Origin: JAAXGX01 sp965203565
Lineage (GTDB): Bacteria; Acidobacteriota; Vicinamibacteria; Vicinamibacterales; UBA8438
DNA: 64,000 nt
Direction of reading: 5' to 3'
Assembly: GCA_965203565.1 (NCBI GenBank)
Contig: OZ241896.1
Coordinates: 2,666,001-2,730,000, forward strand
This document shows, in pieces, positions 34,279 to 42,046 of the stretch. Positions within the stretch are counted from its first letter, which is position 1. Every line of letters starts with the position of its first letter. The notes beneath the pieces are model-generated. The model was not told the origin of the DNA, did no database searches, and saw nothing but the letters and a program-made list of their open reading frames with translations. Position numbers and translations under genes: made by a program.

Positions 34279-34329
34279 GCGCCTGTCCGCCGCAGACAAA
34301 GCTGGCGGCAAGGTTTCCCGGGTTTGCGA

Positions 34330-34768
34330 ACAGGGGGTAGGAGCACAATGCGCACGAGAACAATCGTTGGTCTGGTCATCGTGGGTCTGGTGGCGCTGGC
34401 GTCGGCGCCGGTGGTGGCGCATCACGCGTTTTCGGCGGAGTTCGATGCGGATCGCCCGCTGCAGCTAACGGGCAAGGTGACGCGGGTGGAGTGGATCAAC
34501 CCGCACGCGTGGATTCACATCGAGACCGCCGCGGGCGAGACGTGGATGATCGAGGGCGGGACCCCGAACACGCTGTTCCGCCGCGGCTTCACGAAGGATT
34601 CGCTGCAGACGGGGACGGAGATCGTGGTGGACGGCTACCAGGCGAAGGACGGTACGAACAAGGCGAACGGCCGGGATCTGACGTTCACGGACGGCCGGAA
34701 GCTGTTCATGGGTTCTTCGGGGACGGGCGCCCCGCGCGACGGCAGCGACCCGACGGAGCGGTAACCTC
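34330..34768 (+). repeat. Duplicated 439-bp segment, copy 2
   Basis: The near-identical partner of 32171-32609. It keeps the ribosome site and gene but not the upstream promoter or the downstream terminator of copy 1. Confidence 0.95.
34348..34764 (+). CDS. DUF6152 exported protein (copy 2 of an identical pair)
   Basis: The protein sequence is identical to that at 32189 (138 residues, signal peptide, mature start HHAFSAEFD). The two nucleotide differences are synonymous. It lies 69 bp behind the type B secreted gene, so it is probably co-transcribed from the promoter at 33294, while copy 1 has its own promoter. A different, stronger terminator follows (34789). The pair would let the same protein be made under two controls. 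Confidence 0.85.
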   Translation: MRTRTIVGLVIVGLVALASAPVVAHHAFSAEFDADRPLQLTGKVTRVEWINPHAWIHIETAAGETWMIEGGTPNTLFRRGFTKDSLQTGTEIVVDGYQAKDGTNKANGRDLTFTDGRKLFMGSSGTGAPRDGSDPTER

Positions 34769-34788
34769 TTTCCGCTCGCCGAAAACCG

Positions 34789-34832
34789 AAAGGGCCTCGG
34801 GGCGCCGGGATCCCGGCGCCCCGAGGCCCTTT
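34789..34832. terminator. Perfect 44-bp palindrome, terminator
   Basis: Two 22-base arms (starting AAAGGGCCTCGGGGCG and mirrored exactly) meet with no spacer. A short T-containing tail follows on the plus strand. On the minus strand it also follows the cytochrome-like gene that ends at 34876, so it serves both convergent units. Confidence 0.85.
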
Positions 34833-34875
34833 CCTTGTGTACGCAATCGCGTCGTCCGGTTGGACGGCTCTCCCG

Positions 34876-35424
34876 CTACCGGCAGCGGTCCTCGCCTCGG
34901 CTGTCGGGCCCGTCGCGGTACGTCTTGTGGCAGTACGAGCAGGAGTCGGAGACGTAGTTGGTGGCGTCGCTGACCGCCTCCTGATCCTCGTTGCGCGCCC
35001 CTTCGAGCACCTTGACGGCGGCTTCCTCCAGCAGACGGGCGCCTTCGACGTAGTTGGCCTGATCGACCGGCGCCGGCACGCCGTTCATGCACAGGCGGCC
35101 GGGCGTCATCAGCAGCTTGGCGCCGTCGGCGAGCGCGACCGCTGCGCCCTCGACCGTCGGCCACCCGCGGTAGATGCTTGCGAAGCGGGCCGACGCCGGA
35201 CCGACGATGGCCGACACGGCTTCGGCGATCTCCGCGTTCGTCTCCGGCATCGGCGCGGTCGGATCCTGCGACTGGACGTCGAACAGGCGGTTCGAATTCG
35301 GGAACATGATGCCGCGCATGAGCTGGGCGAGGTTCCCGATCGGCTCATCGGTCGGGCCCTGGGCCAAGGCGGCGCCCGGCGCCATCAGCAGCAACATGAT
35401 CAGCGTACTCACGAGTCGTCTCAC
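34876..35424 (-). CDS. Exported CxxCH protein, class II cytochrome c-like
   Basis: A 182-residue protein with signal peptide MLLLMAPGAALAQ. The body is helical (IGNLAQLMRGIMFPNS, ALADGAKLLM, ARLLEEAAVKVLEG) and ends with the haem motif CSYCHKTYR near the C-terminus, like cytochrome c-prime. It is a paralogue of the lipoprotein at 29013 but lacks a lipobox, so it is soluble. A second Cys pair (RLCMNG and EDRCR) may be a disulfide. GTG at 35424 is chosen because GGGAGGTG lies before it. Confidence 0.78.
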   Translation of the reverse strand: MRRLVSTLIMLLLMAPGAALAQGPTDEPIGNLAQLMRGIMFPNSNRLFDVQSQDPTAPMPETNAEIAEAVSAIVGPASARFASIYRGWPTVEGAAVALADGAKLLMTPGRLCMNGVPAPVDQANYVEGARLLEEAAVKVLEGARNEDQEAVSDATNYVSDSCSYCHKTYRDGPDSRGEDRCR

Positions 35425-35532
35425 GCTACACCTCCCTGCGCCGGCGCGCCCCGATTCCGACCCGGAAACAGGCGCCGGCAACCGGCGCAAGGGTACACTT
35501 GCGGTCTGACGCCGGTCAACAACGGGAGCAGC

Positions 35533-36273
35533 ATGCCGGTCCTCGAACTCGTCGACGTCCACAAGCGCTACGGCCGCGGCGATCGGGCGGTCGCCGCGGT
35601 GCGCGGCGCCCGCTTCGCGCTCGAGGCCGGAGAGATCGCCGCGGCGGTCGGTCCGTCCGGCTGCGGCAAGTCGACGCTGCTGCACCTGTGCGGTGCGATG
35701 GATCGGCCGACCCGCGGGACGGTGCGGATCGCGGGCCGGCCGATCGAGGCGCTCGGCGACGACGAACTGACCCGCCTGCGCCGGCGCCGCGTCGGATTCG
35801 TCTTCCAGTTCTTCAATCTGCTGCCCACGCTGACGGTGGAGCAGAACGTCGCCCTGCCGCTCCTTCTGGCGGGGAGACCGGCGGACGAGGCGGCGCGGCG
35901 GGCGCGGCGGGAGGCGGACCGCGTCGGCCTTTCAGCCCGTCTCGACCGCTTTCCCGCCCAACTGTCCGGCGGCGAAGCGCAGCGCGCCGCGATCGCGCGG
36001 GCCGTCGTCCATCAGCCCGCGCTCCTGATAGCCGACGAGCCGACCGGCAGCCTCGATTCCGGGAACGGTTCGCGCGTGCTCGACCTGCTGCGCGACCTGA
36101 ACGCGCGGCTCGGGACGGCCGTCCTGCTGGCGACTCACGACGACCGCGTGGCGGCGGTCGCCGGCCGCATCCTCCGGATGCGGGACGGCGTCATCGTCGG
36201 CGACGCGGCTGCGGACGCGCACGAGAACGTGAACGCGCCCACGGCTGCGGCTGGCGGAAGGCGCGGCGCGTGA
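35533..36273 (+). CDS. ABC transporter ATP-binding protein, LolD/MacB-like
   Basis: A 246-residue ATPase. Walker A GPSGCGKST, Q-loop VFQFFNLLPTLT, signature LSGGEAQRAAIARA, Walker B LLIADEPTGSLD and switch His in LLATHDDRV are all intact. The FQFFNLLPTLT form is typical of ATPases that drive FtsX-type permeases. It is the first of three genes joined by 4-base overlaps with the permease and an AttH-like protein. The set resembles exporters that act on periplasmic proteins or lipids, not importers. Confidence 0.92.
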   Translation: MPVLELVDVHKRYGRGDRAVAAVRGARFALEAGEIAAAVGPSGCGKSTLLHLCGAMDRPTRGTVRIAGRPIEALGDDELTRLRRRRVGFVFQFFNLLPTLTVEQNVALPLLLAGRPADEAARRARREADRVGLSARLDRFPAQLSGGEAQRAAIARAVVHQPALLIADEPTGSLDSGNGSRVLDLLRDLNARLGTAVLLATHDDRVAAVAGRILRMRDGVIVGDAAADAHENVNAPTAAAGGRRGA

Positions 36274-38885
36274 GCCTGTTCCGCTGGTTCATCCTCCGGC
36301 CGCTCGGCCGCGACCTGCCGCGCAGCGGGGTCACCGTGGCGGGGGTCGCCGCCGGCGTCGCGGTGGTCGTCGCGATCCGGCTCGCCAACGCCGCGTCGGT
36401 GCTGGGGTTCGAGGCCGCGCTGGACGCAACGGCGGGCCGCACGTCGCTGGAGATCTCCGCCGCCGGCCTCGACGTGGCGGAGGATCGCGTGGCCGATCTG
36501 GAGTGGCTGCGGGAGTTCGGCCTGGTGAGTCCGATCATCGCCGCCGACGTGCGGCTCGGCGTCCCCGGCGGCGTGGCCGCCGCCCGGGGCGCCTCCGGCG
36601 CCGGCTCTCGCGATCGCGCCGAATCGGTCCGGCTGCTCGGCGTGGACATCCTGCGCGACCGTCCGTTTCGTGACTACCCGCTGGCGGACAGCGCGGCGCC
36701 GCGGGAGATCTCGACCCGGGAATTCCTGTCGCTGCTCACCGACTCCCGGGCGGTCGTCCTGACCGAGGAGTTGGCGCGCCGGCAGGGACTCGACGTCGGG
36801 AGCGTGGTCGAGCTGGTCGCGGGCGGCCGGCGCGTGGAGCTGGTCGTGAGGGGACTGCTCGGGCGCGAAGGGCCGGCCGAGGTCGCCGGCGGCGCCTTCG
36901 CCCTGATGGACATCGCGGCGGCCCAGTGGGCGCTGGGGATGCTGGGGCGGATCGACCGCCTCGACGTCCGGATCTTCGACGACCTGGACGTAGCCGATGC
37001 GGAGCGCGCCATCGCGGATCGATTGCCGCCGGGGCTGACGGTCCAGCGGCCGGAGCGCCGCGGGGCGCAGGTCGAGAAGATGCTGGCCGCCTTCCATTTC
37101 AACCTGGCCGCGCTGTCGTACGTTGCGCTCCTGGTCGGCGTCTTCCTCGTCTACAACACGGTCTCGGTGTCGGTGATTACGCGCCGCGAGGAGATCGGGA
37201 TGCTCCGGACGCTCGGCGCATCGCGTCGGACGGTGCTGGCGCTGTTCCTGGGGGAAGCGGCTGGCCTGGCCGCCGCCGGGTGCGCGGCCGGAATCCCGAT
37301 CGGGTGGCTGCTGGCGCACGCCGCCGTCCGGATGACGTCGTCGACCGTGAGCACGTTCTGGGTCGCGGCGTCGGCGCAGGTTCCGCCGGTCGGGGCCGGC
37401 GACGCGGCGTTGGCGATCGCCGTCGGCGCGCCGCTGGCGCTCGCCGCCGCCGCCGCGCCCGCGCGCGAAGCGGCGCGCCTCACGCCGGTCGATGCGATGC
37501 GGGGCGCACGGGACCTGGAGATGCGAAGCCGGTTCCCGGCGCGTCACGCGGCCGGCGCGGCCGTACTGTTCGCCGTCGGCGGCTGGTGCGCGTCGCGTCC
37601 GGCGGTCTCCGGACTGCCGGTGTTCGGCGTGGCGGCCGTCCTCGCGCTGGTGTTCGCGGCGGCGGCGCTCGTCCCGCCGGTCCTGCACCTGCTCCGGCGC
37701 CTGCGCGGTCCGCGCCGCTGGCGGCCGGTCGAGGCGGAGCTCGCGCGCGCGAACCTCGGCGGCGCCATCCGGCGCGTCGGGATCTCGGTGGCCGCACTGG
37801 CCGTCAGCCTGGCGATGATGGTGGCGATAGCGATCATGATCGGGAGCTTTCGCGAGACCGTGGCGTACTGGATCGGGCGGACGCTGCAGGCCGACCTGTT
37901 CGTCACGGCGGCCGGCCGGTCGCCGGCCGGCGATCGCGCGCCGGTCCCGGACGCCGTCGAAGCGGCGATCCGCGCCCATCCCGCCGTGTCGGCCGTGGAC
38001 GGTTTCGTCGGCCTCGATCTGCCGTACCGGGATGCGACGATCGTGGTCGGCGCCGGGCGGTTCGACGTCCTGACGGGTCACGGCAGCCTGCTGTTCAAGG
38101 CCCCGGCGGACGGCCGCCGCGCGCTGGCCGACGCGGTTGGCCGGCCGGCGGTCGTCGTCTCCGAGAGCTTCGCGCTGAAGTTCGGCGCGGCGGTCGGGGA
38201 CGTCGTGTCGCTCCCGACCCCCCGCGGCGCGGCGCCGTTCCGGGTGACCGGGGTGTACTACGACTATTCGACCGACCGCGGCCTGGCGATCATGGACCAC
38301 CGGACGTTCGCCCGGCATTACGGCGACCGGCGTCCGGCCAGCCTCGCCGTCTACCTGGAGGCGGGCGCCGATCCGGATCGCGTGCGGGAGGAGACGCTGG
38401 CTGCGCTCGGTGCGGAGCATGCGGTGTTCATCGACACGAACGGCGCGCTCCGGCGGGGGGTGATGCAGGTGTTCGACAGCACGTTCGCCATCACTTACGC
38501 GCTCGAGGCGATCGCGATCTGCGTGTCGATGTTCGGCGTGGCGGCCACGCTGCTGACGTTGGCGCTGGAGCGGCGACGGCCGATCGCGATGCTCCGGCTG
38601 ATCGGCGCCGAGCGCGTCCACCTCCGGCGGATGATCGTGATCGAAGCGGTTCTGCTCGGGGCGGTCAGCCTCGGGATCGGCCTGGCCGTCGGCGCGCTGC
38701 TCTCCCTGATCCTGATCTACGTCGTCAACGTGCAGAGCTTCGGCTGGACCATCCAGTTCCATGCGCCGTGGGGACTGCTGCTGCGCGTCGCGGCGCTCGT
38801 CCTCGCGGGCTCGGCGCTGGCCGGTCTCTATCCGGCCCGCCTGGCCGGGCGTTTCCGCCTGGCCGAATCGGGTGCAGCCGAATGA
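36270..38885 (+). CDS. FtsX-type ABC permease with two FtsX domains
   Basis: An 871-residue membrane protein. One membrane helix near the N-terminus precedes a large periplasmic region (about 60-280). Three helices at about 285-405 contain VYNTVSVSVITRREEIGMLRTLGA, the first FtsX core. More helices lie near 425-475, a second periplasmic region at about 530-735, and a second core contains LTLALERRRPIAMLRLIGA. The duplicated ten-helix layout matches LolC/MacB-like single-chain permeases. It starts GTG, overlapping the ATPase stop. The substrate is unknown; the linked lipocalin-like protein suggests a hydrophobic molecule or lipoprotein. Confidence 0.9.
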   Translation: MSLFRWFILRPLGRDLPRSGVTVAGVAAGVAVVVAIRLANAASVLGFEAALDATAGRTSLEISAAGLDVAEDRVADLEWLREFGLVSPIIAADVRLGVPGGVAAARGASGAGSRDRAESVRLLGVDILRDRPFRDYPLADSAAPREISTREFLSLLTDSRAVVLTEELARRQGLDVGSVVELVAGGRRVELVVRGLLGREGPAEVAGGAFALMDIAAAQWALGMLGRIDRLDVRIFDDLDVADAERAIADRLPPGLTVQRPERRGAQVEKMLAAFHFNLAALSYVALLVGVFLVYNTVSVSVITRREEIGMLRTLGASRRTVLALFLGEAAGLAAAGCAAGIPIGWLLAHAAVRMTSSTVSTFWVAASAQVPPVGAGDAALAIAVGAPLALAAAAAPAREAARLTPVDAMRGARDLEMRSRFPARHAAGAAVLFAVGGWCASRPAVSGLPVFGVAAVLALVFAAAALVPPVLHLLRRLRGPRRWRPVEAELARANLGGAIRRVGISVAALAVSLAMMVAIAIMIGSFRETVAYWIGRTLQADLFVTAAGRSPAGDRAPVPDAVEAAIRAHPAVSAVDGFVGLDLPYRDATIVVGAGRFDVLTGHGSLLFKAPADGRRALADAVGRPAVVVSESFALKFGAAVGDVVSLPTPRGAAPFRVTGVYYDYSTDRGLAIMDHRTFARHYGDRRPASLAVYLEAGADPDRVREETLAALGAEHAVFIDTNGALRRGVMQVFDSTFAITYALEAIAICVSMFGVAATLLTLALERRRPIAMLRLIGAERVHLRRMIVIEAVLLGAVSLGIGLAVGALLSLILIYVVNVQSFGWTIQFHAPWGLLLRVAALVLAGSALAGLYPARLAGRFRLAESGAAE

Positions 38886-40033
38886 GGCGGATGCGCGTCG
38901 CGGCCCGCGCGTCGGCGGCCCTGTTCACGGCGGCGGCCGCCGCGCTGCTGACCGGCCTGCACGCCGCCACGGCCGCGCAGCCGCCCGCGGCGCCGGCGTG
39001 GCGGCAGGCCGAACGCGGCTACGCGCTGGAGTTCCCGCGCGACCACGCCAGCCATCCCGACTACCGCGTCGAGTGGTGGTACTACACCGGCAACCTCGCC
39101 GCGGCCGACGGCCGCCGCTTCGGGTACCAGGTGACGTTCTTCCGCGTCGGGATCGACCCGCAGCCGGCCAACCCGTCGCGTTGGGCCGTCCGGGACCTGC
39201 ACATGGCGCATCTGGCGGTGACCGACGTCGACGGCGGCCGGCACCTGACGGCGGAACGTCTGAGCCGCGCCGGTGTCGGGTGGGCCGGCGCATCGGCCGA
39301 CAGGCTCGACGTCCGGAACGACGGGTGGCGCGCCCGCCTCGACGGCGCCGAGCACCGGGTCGCCGCTCGCGACGATCGCGGCCGCTTCGGGGTCGACCTG
39401 CGGCTAGCTCCGGCCAAGCCCGAAGCGCTCCACGGCGACGCCGGGTTCAGCCGGAAGGGGGCGCAGCCGGGCAACGCCTCGTACTACTACTCGCTGACCC
39501 GCCTTCGGACCCGCGGCCGGATGGTGCTCGACGGCGCGGAGATCGACGTCGAAGGCCTGAGCTGGATGGACCACGAGTTCGGCTCCAGCTTGCTGGAGCC
39601 GTCGCAGCAGGGATGGGACTGGTTCTCGCTGCAGCTGAACGACGAGACCGAACTGATGGTCTACGTCCTCCGGCGGCGCGACGGGTCGTTCGACCCGCAC
39701 TCGGCCGGCACGTTCGTCGACGCGTCGGGGAAGGCCGCCGCACTGCGCCGCGGCGACTTCCGACTCGTGGCCGGCCGAAAGTGGCGCTCGCCATCGAGCG
39801 GCGCCGCCTACCCGGTCGAGTGGCGGATCGAGGCGCCGCCGGTCGGCCTCGACCTGCAGGTCCGGGCCGCCGTGGACGCGCAGGAACTGCGCACCGACGA
39901 GTCGACCGGCGTCACCTACTGGGAAGGGGCGGTCACGGTGACGGGATCGCGCGGCGGCCGGCCGGTGCGGGGCCGCGGCTACCTGGAGATGACCGGCTAC
40001 GCGGGCGCGCCGATGAGCGAGGCGCTGCGGTAG
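38882..40033 (+). CDS. AttH/CrtC lipocalin-like exported protein
   Basis: A 383-residue protein with signal peptide ending HAATAAQ. The AttH/CrtC double lipocalin-like fold is shown by HPDYRVEWWYYTGNL, GYQVTFFRVGIDP, LHMAHLAVTDVDG, YYYSLTRLRTRG, GLSWMDHEFGSS and GWDWFSLQLNDETELMVYVLRR. These match attH-type proteins that accompany FtsX exporters. It overlaps the permease stop by ATGA, closing the three-gene operon. A hydroxylase (hydratase) role as in CrtC is possible, but the operon favours a transport-linked binding role. The stop codon abuts a solo end of the foldback element. Confidence 0.88.
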   Translation: MRRMRVAARASAALFTAAAAALLTGLHAATAAQPPAAPAWRQAERGYALEFPRDHASHPDYRVEWWYYTGNLAAADGRRFGYQVTFFRVGIDPQPANPSRWAVRDLHMAHLAVTDVDGGRHLTAERLSRAGVGWAGASADRLDVRNDGWRARLDGAEHRVAARDDRGRFGVDLRLAPAKPEALHGDAGFSRKGAQPGNASYYYSLTRLRTRGRMVLDGAEIDVEGLSWMDHEFGSSLLEPSQQGWDWFSLQLNDETELMVYVLRRRDGSFDPHSAGTFVDASGKAAALRRGDFRLVAGRKWRSPSSGAAYPVEWRIEAPPVGLDLQVRAAVDAQELRTDESTGVTYWEGAVTVTGSRGGRPVRGRGYLEMTGYAGAPMSEALR

Positions 40034-40063
40034 CAGCCCGTGGTGGAACCCTGCGTCGTACGA
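40034..40063 (+). repeat. Solo end of the foldback element
   Basis: CAGCCCGTGGTGGAACCC followed by TGCGTCGTACGACC matches the left end of copies A and B (about 26 of 30 positions). No right end is found within 200 bp. It starts on the base after the AttH stop. Confidence 0.6.
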
Positions 40064-40190
40064 CCGGACGGCGATCATGAGTCGAGCGCGTCGCCGGTTT
40101 CAATCGACGTCGAACGTGCGTCCGGCGCCGGCCGGCCGTGCTACATTGCGGTGCGCGTTTCCGGGCGCCCGTGGCCCACACTCCATCAGC

Positions 40191-41282
40191 ATGAGCCGCA
40201 ACGCAGCGGCCGCCGCCGGTTCGTTCGCCCGCCGCCTCCTGACTTGGTGGGACGACCACGGCCGCAAGGATCTGCCGTGGCAGCGGCGGCGCACGCCGTA
40301 CCGGGTGTGGGTTTCCGAGATCATGCTCCAGCAGACGCAGGTGGGCACAGTCGCGCCGTACTTCGAGCGTTTCGTCGAGCGGTTCCCCGACGTCGATGCC
40401 TTGGCCCGCGCCGATCTCGACGAAGTGCTGCACCTGTGGAGCGGCCTCGGGTACTACGCCCGGGCGCGCAACCTGCACCGCGCCGCGGGCATTGTCGTCC
40501 GGGACCACGGCGGCGTCGTCCCGGACACGGTGGAGGCGGCCGAGGCCCTGCCGGGGGTCGGCCGTTCGACGGCGGCGGCCATCGTTTCCCAGGCGTACGG
40601 CAAGCGGGCGACGATACTCGACGCCAACGTCAAGCGGGTGCTGGCGCGCCGGCATCGGGTCCGTGGCGCCCCGTCGGCGACGGTGACGCTCCGGAAGCTG
40701 TGGCGTCTGGCCGAGTCCCACACTCCGCCCTTCCGCCCCGCTGACTACGCGCAGGCAATCATGGACCTCGGCGCGACGGTCTGCCGGCGAAGCGGGCCGC
40801 GCTGCGGCGACTGCCCCGTCCGGGCGGGCTGCCGGGCGTTCGCGGCGGGCGACCCCGAGCGGTACCCGCAACGGGCGCCGCGCCGCCGCCGACGCCTCGA
40901 ACGCCGCCGCTTCTTCGTGCTGGTCGACCCCGCCGGCGCCTGCCTGGTCGAGCGCAGGCCGGCGAGCGGCGTCTGGGGCGGGCTATGGTCGCCGCCGGAG
41001 CGGGGCGCCCGCGCGCCGGTGAGCGGATTCCTCGACCACGCGGGCATTTCCCCGGACCTGATCGTTCGGATCCGCACGGCCGGCGTCTTCCGGCACGGCT
41101 TCACCCATTACGACCTGGATGTGGAGCCGGTCTACGTGCGCCTGAAGGCGCGGCCGGCGACAGTCCGCGAGGAGATGGCCCGCGAGGACCGGACCCGCTG
41201 GATCGACCCGGCCGATCACCGGCTGGGACTCTCGAAGGTCGCCGCCCGCCTCGTCGCGACCGCCGGCGACGAGGCGACGTGA
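40191..41282 (+). CDS. mutY: A/G-specific adenine DNA glycosylase
   Basis: A 363-residue base-excision enzyme that removes adenine mispaired with 8-oxoguanine. EIMLQQTQV holds the catalytic Glu, LPGVGRSTAAAI is the helix-hairpin-helix, ILDANVKRVLAR holds the catalytic Asp, and CRRSGPRCGDCPVRAGC is the four-Cys iron-sulfur loop. The C-terminal NUDIX-like domain for 8-oxoG recognition (about 230-355) is present. The ATG at 40191 is the first to keep the family N-terminus. Its 3' end overlaps the convergent CADD-like gene by 67 bp. Confidence 0.96.
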   Translation: MSRNAAAAAGSFARRLLTWWDDHGRKDLPWQRRRTPYRVWVSEIMLQQTQVGTVAPYFERFVERFPDVDALARADLDEVLHLWSGLGYYARARNLHRAAGIVVRDHGGVVPDTVEAAEALPGVGRSTAAAIVSQAYGKRATILDANVKRVLARRHRVRGAPSATVTLRKLWRLAESHTPPFRPADYAQAIMDLGATVCRRSGPRCGDCPVRAGCRAFAAGDPERYPQRAPRRRRRLERRRFFVLVDPAGACLVERRPASGVWGGLWSPPERGARAPVSGFLDHAGISPDLIVRIRTAGVFRHGFTHYDLDVEPVYVRLKARPATVREEMAREDRTRWIDPADHRLGLSKVAARLVATAGDEAT

Positions 41283-41962
41283 CGGCGCCGCTCCATGCCT
41301 GCTTCGTCGCACACGCCGTCGAGCAGGCCCCAGTAGACGCCGAGCGCTTCGCCGGCCGCGTCGATGATCACGTCCGGGTCGGCGCCCGATTCGAGGCAGC
41401 GCGCCAGCGCGGCCCGCTCCCCCTCCCGGTGGCGGACGTCGGCGACGGCGTGCACGTCGAAGTACGCCAGACCGTCCTCGTCCCGGACGCCGTAATGCTC
41501 GCGGAGTCCGGCCATCTTGGCGCGGGACACCTCCGGCTGCTGCGACTCGTAGGCATAGAACGCGGTCAGCCCGCTCGCGGCGTCCCGCCGGGCCAGCCGG
41601 CCGAACGTCTCCACCGCTTCGCGTGCGGCCGGCGCGGGCGCGGCGTCGGCGACGTCCCGCCGGTCCGCCCCGAGCGCCTCGGCGAAGTCGAGCCAGAGCT
41701 CCGCGTGCGGCTTCGGGTTCGACAGCTCGTCCGCCAGGTTGGCTTCGAGCTCCGCCCGGACGGCCGGGTCGTCCGCGCCCGCGGCGGCGGAGCGCAGGTG
41801 CTCGGGAAACGCGCGTACGTGCGGGTAATAGACCCGCGCGTACGTCGCAAGCTGGGCGCGGGTGAGCGCGCCGCGCTCCCAGGCGCGATAGAACGGATGG
41901 AGGAGGATGCTGCGCGAGGCGACGAGTCGATCGAGGCGGCTGAGGAGATCGGACCGGGTCAC
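41216..41962 (-). CDS. CADD-like iron-containing redox enzyme (PqqC/TenA fold)
   Basis: A 248-residue all-helical protein. HPFYRAWERGALTRAQLATYARVYYPHVRAFP, LADELSNPKPHAELWLDFAEALG and FYAYESQQPEVSRAKM match the CADD family, a heme-oxygenase-fold dimetal oxygenase implicated in making para-aminobenzoate for folate in chlamydiae. His and Glu ligands appear in the expected helices. GTG at 41962 has AAGGAGCC at good spacing. It overlaps mutY on the other strand by 67 bp. An alternative role as a PqqC-like enzyme is tempting given the PQQ enzymes here, but the YESQQPEV motif favours CADD. Confidence 0.8.
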   Translation of the reverse strand: MTRSDLLSRLDRLVASRSILLHPFYRAWERGALTRAQLATYARVYYPHVRAFPEHLRSAAAGADDPAVRAELEANLADELSNPKPHAELWLDFAEALGADRRDVADAAPAPAAREAVETFGRLARRDAASGLTAFYAYESQQPEVSRAKMAGLREHYGVRDEDGLAYFDVHAVADVRHREGERAALARCLESGADPDVIIDAAGEALGVYWGLLDGVCDEAGMERRRHVASSPAVATRRAATFESPSR

Positions 41963-42002
41963 GGCGATTGGCTCCTTTCTCGAAAGGCGAATGGTACCAT
42001 AA

Positions 42003-42020
42003 CAGCCCGTGATGAAACCT
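42003..42020 (+). repeat. Short solo end of the foldback element
   Basis: CAGCCCGTGATGAAACCT differs from the consensus end at a few positions. It lies in the gap between the CADD-like gene and the membrane esterase. Confidence 0.4.
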
Positions 42021-42046
42021 CGCGGGCCGCGGCGGCGCTCCGGATC

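Noticed and set aside
36135..38762. A long open frame antisense to the FtsX permease
   Set aside because: Composition is that of an antisense shadow (Arg/Asp/His/Gln-rich), and the permease has clear FtsX cores and operon overlaps.
41216..41962. Calling this gene pqqC because of the PQQ enzymes nearby
   Set aside because: The YESQQPEV and HPFYRAWERG motifs are those of the CADD branch, and no other pqq genes are in the window.
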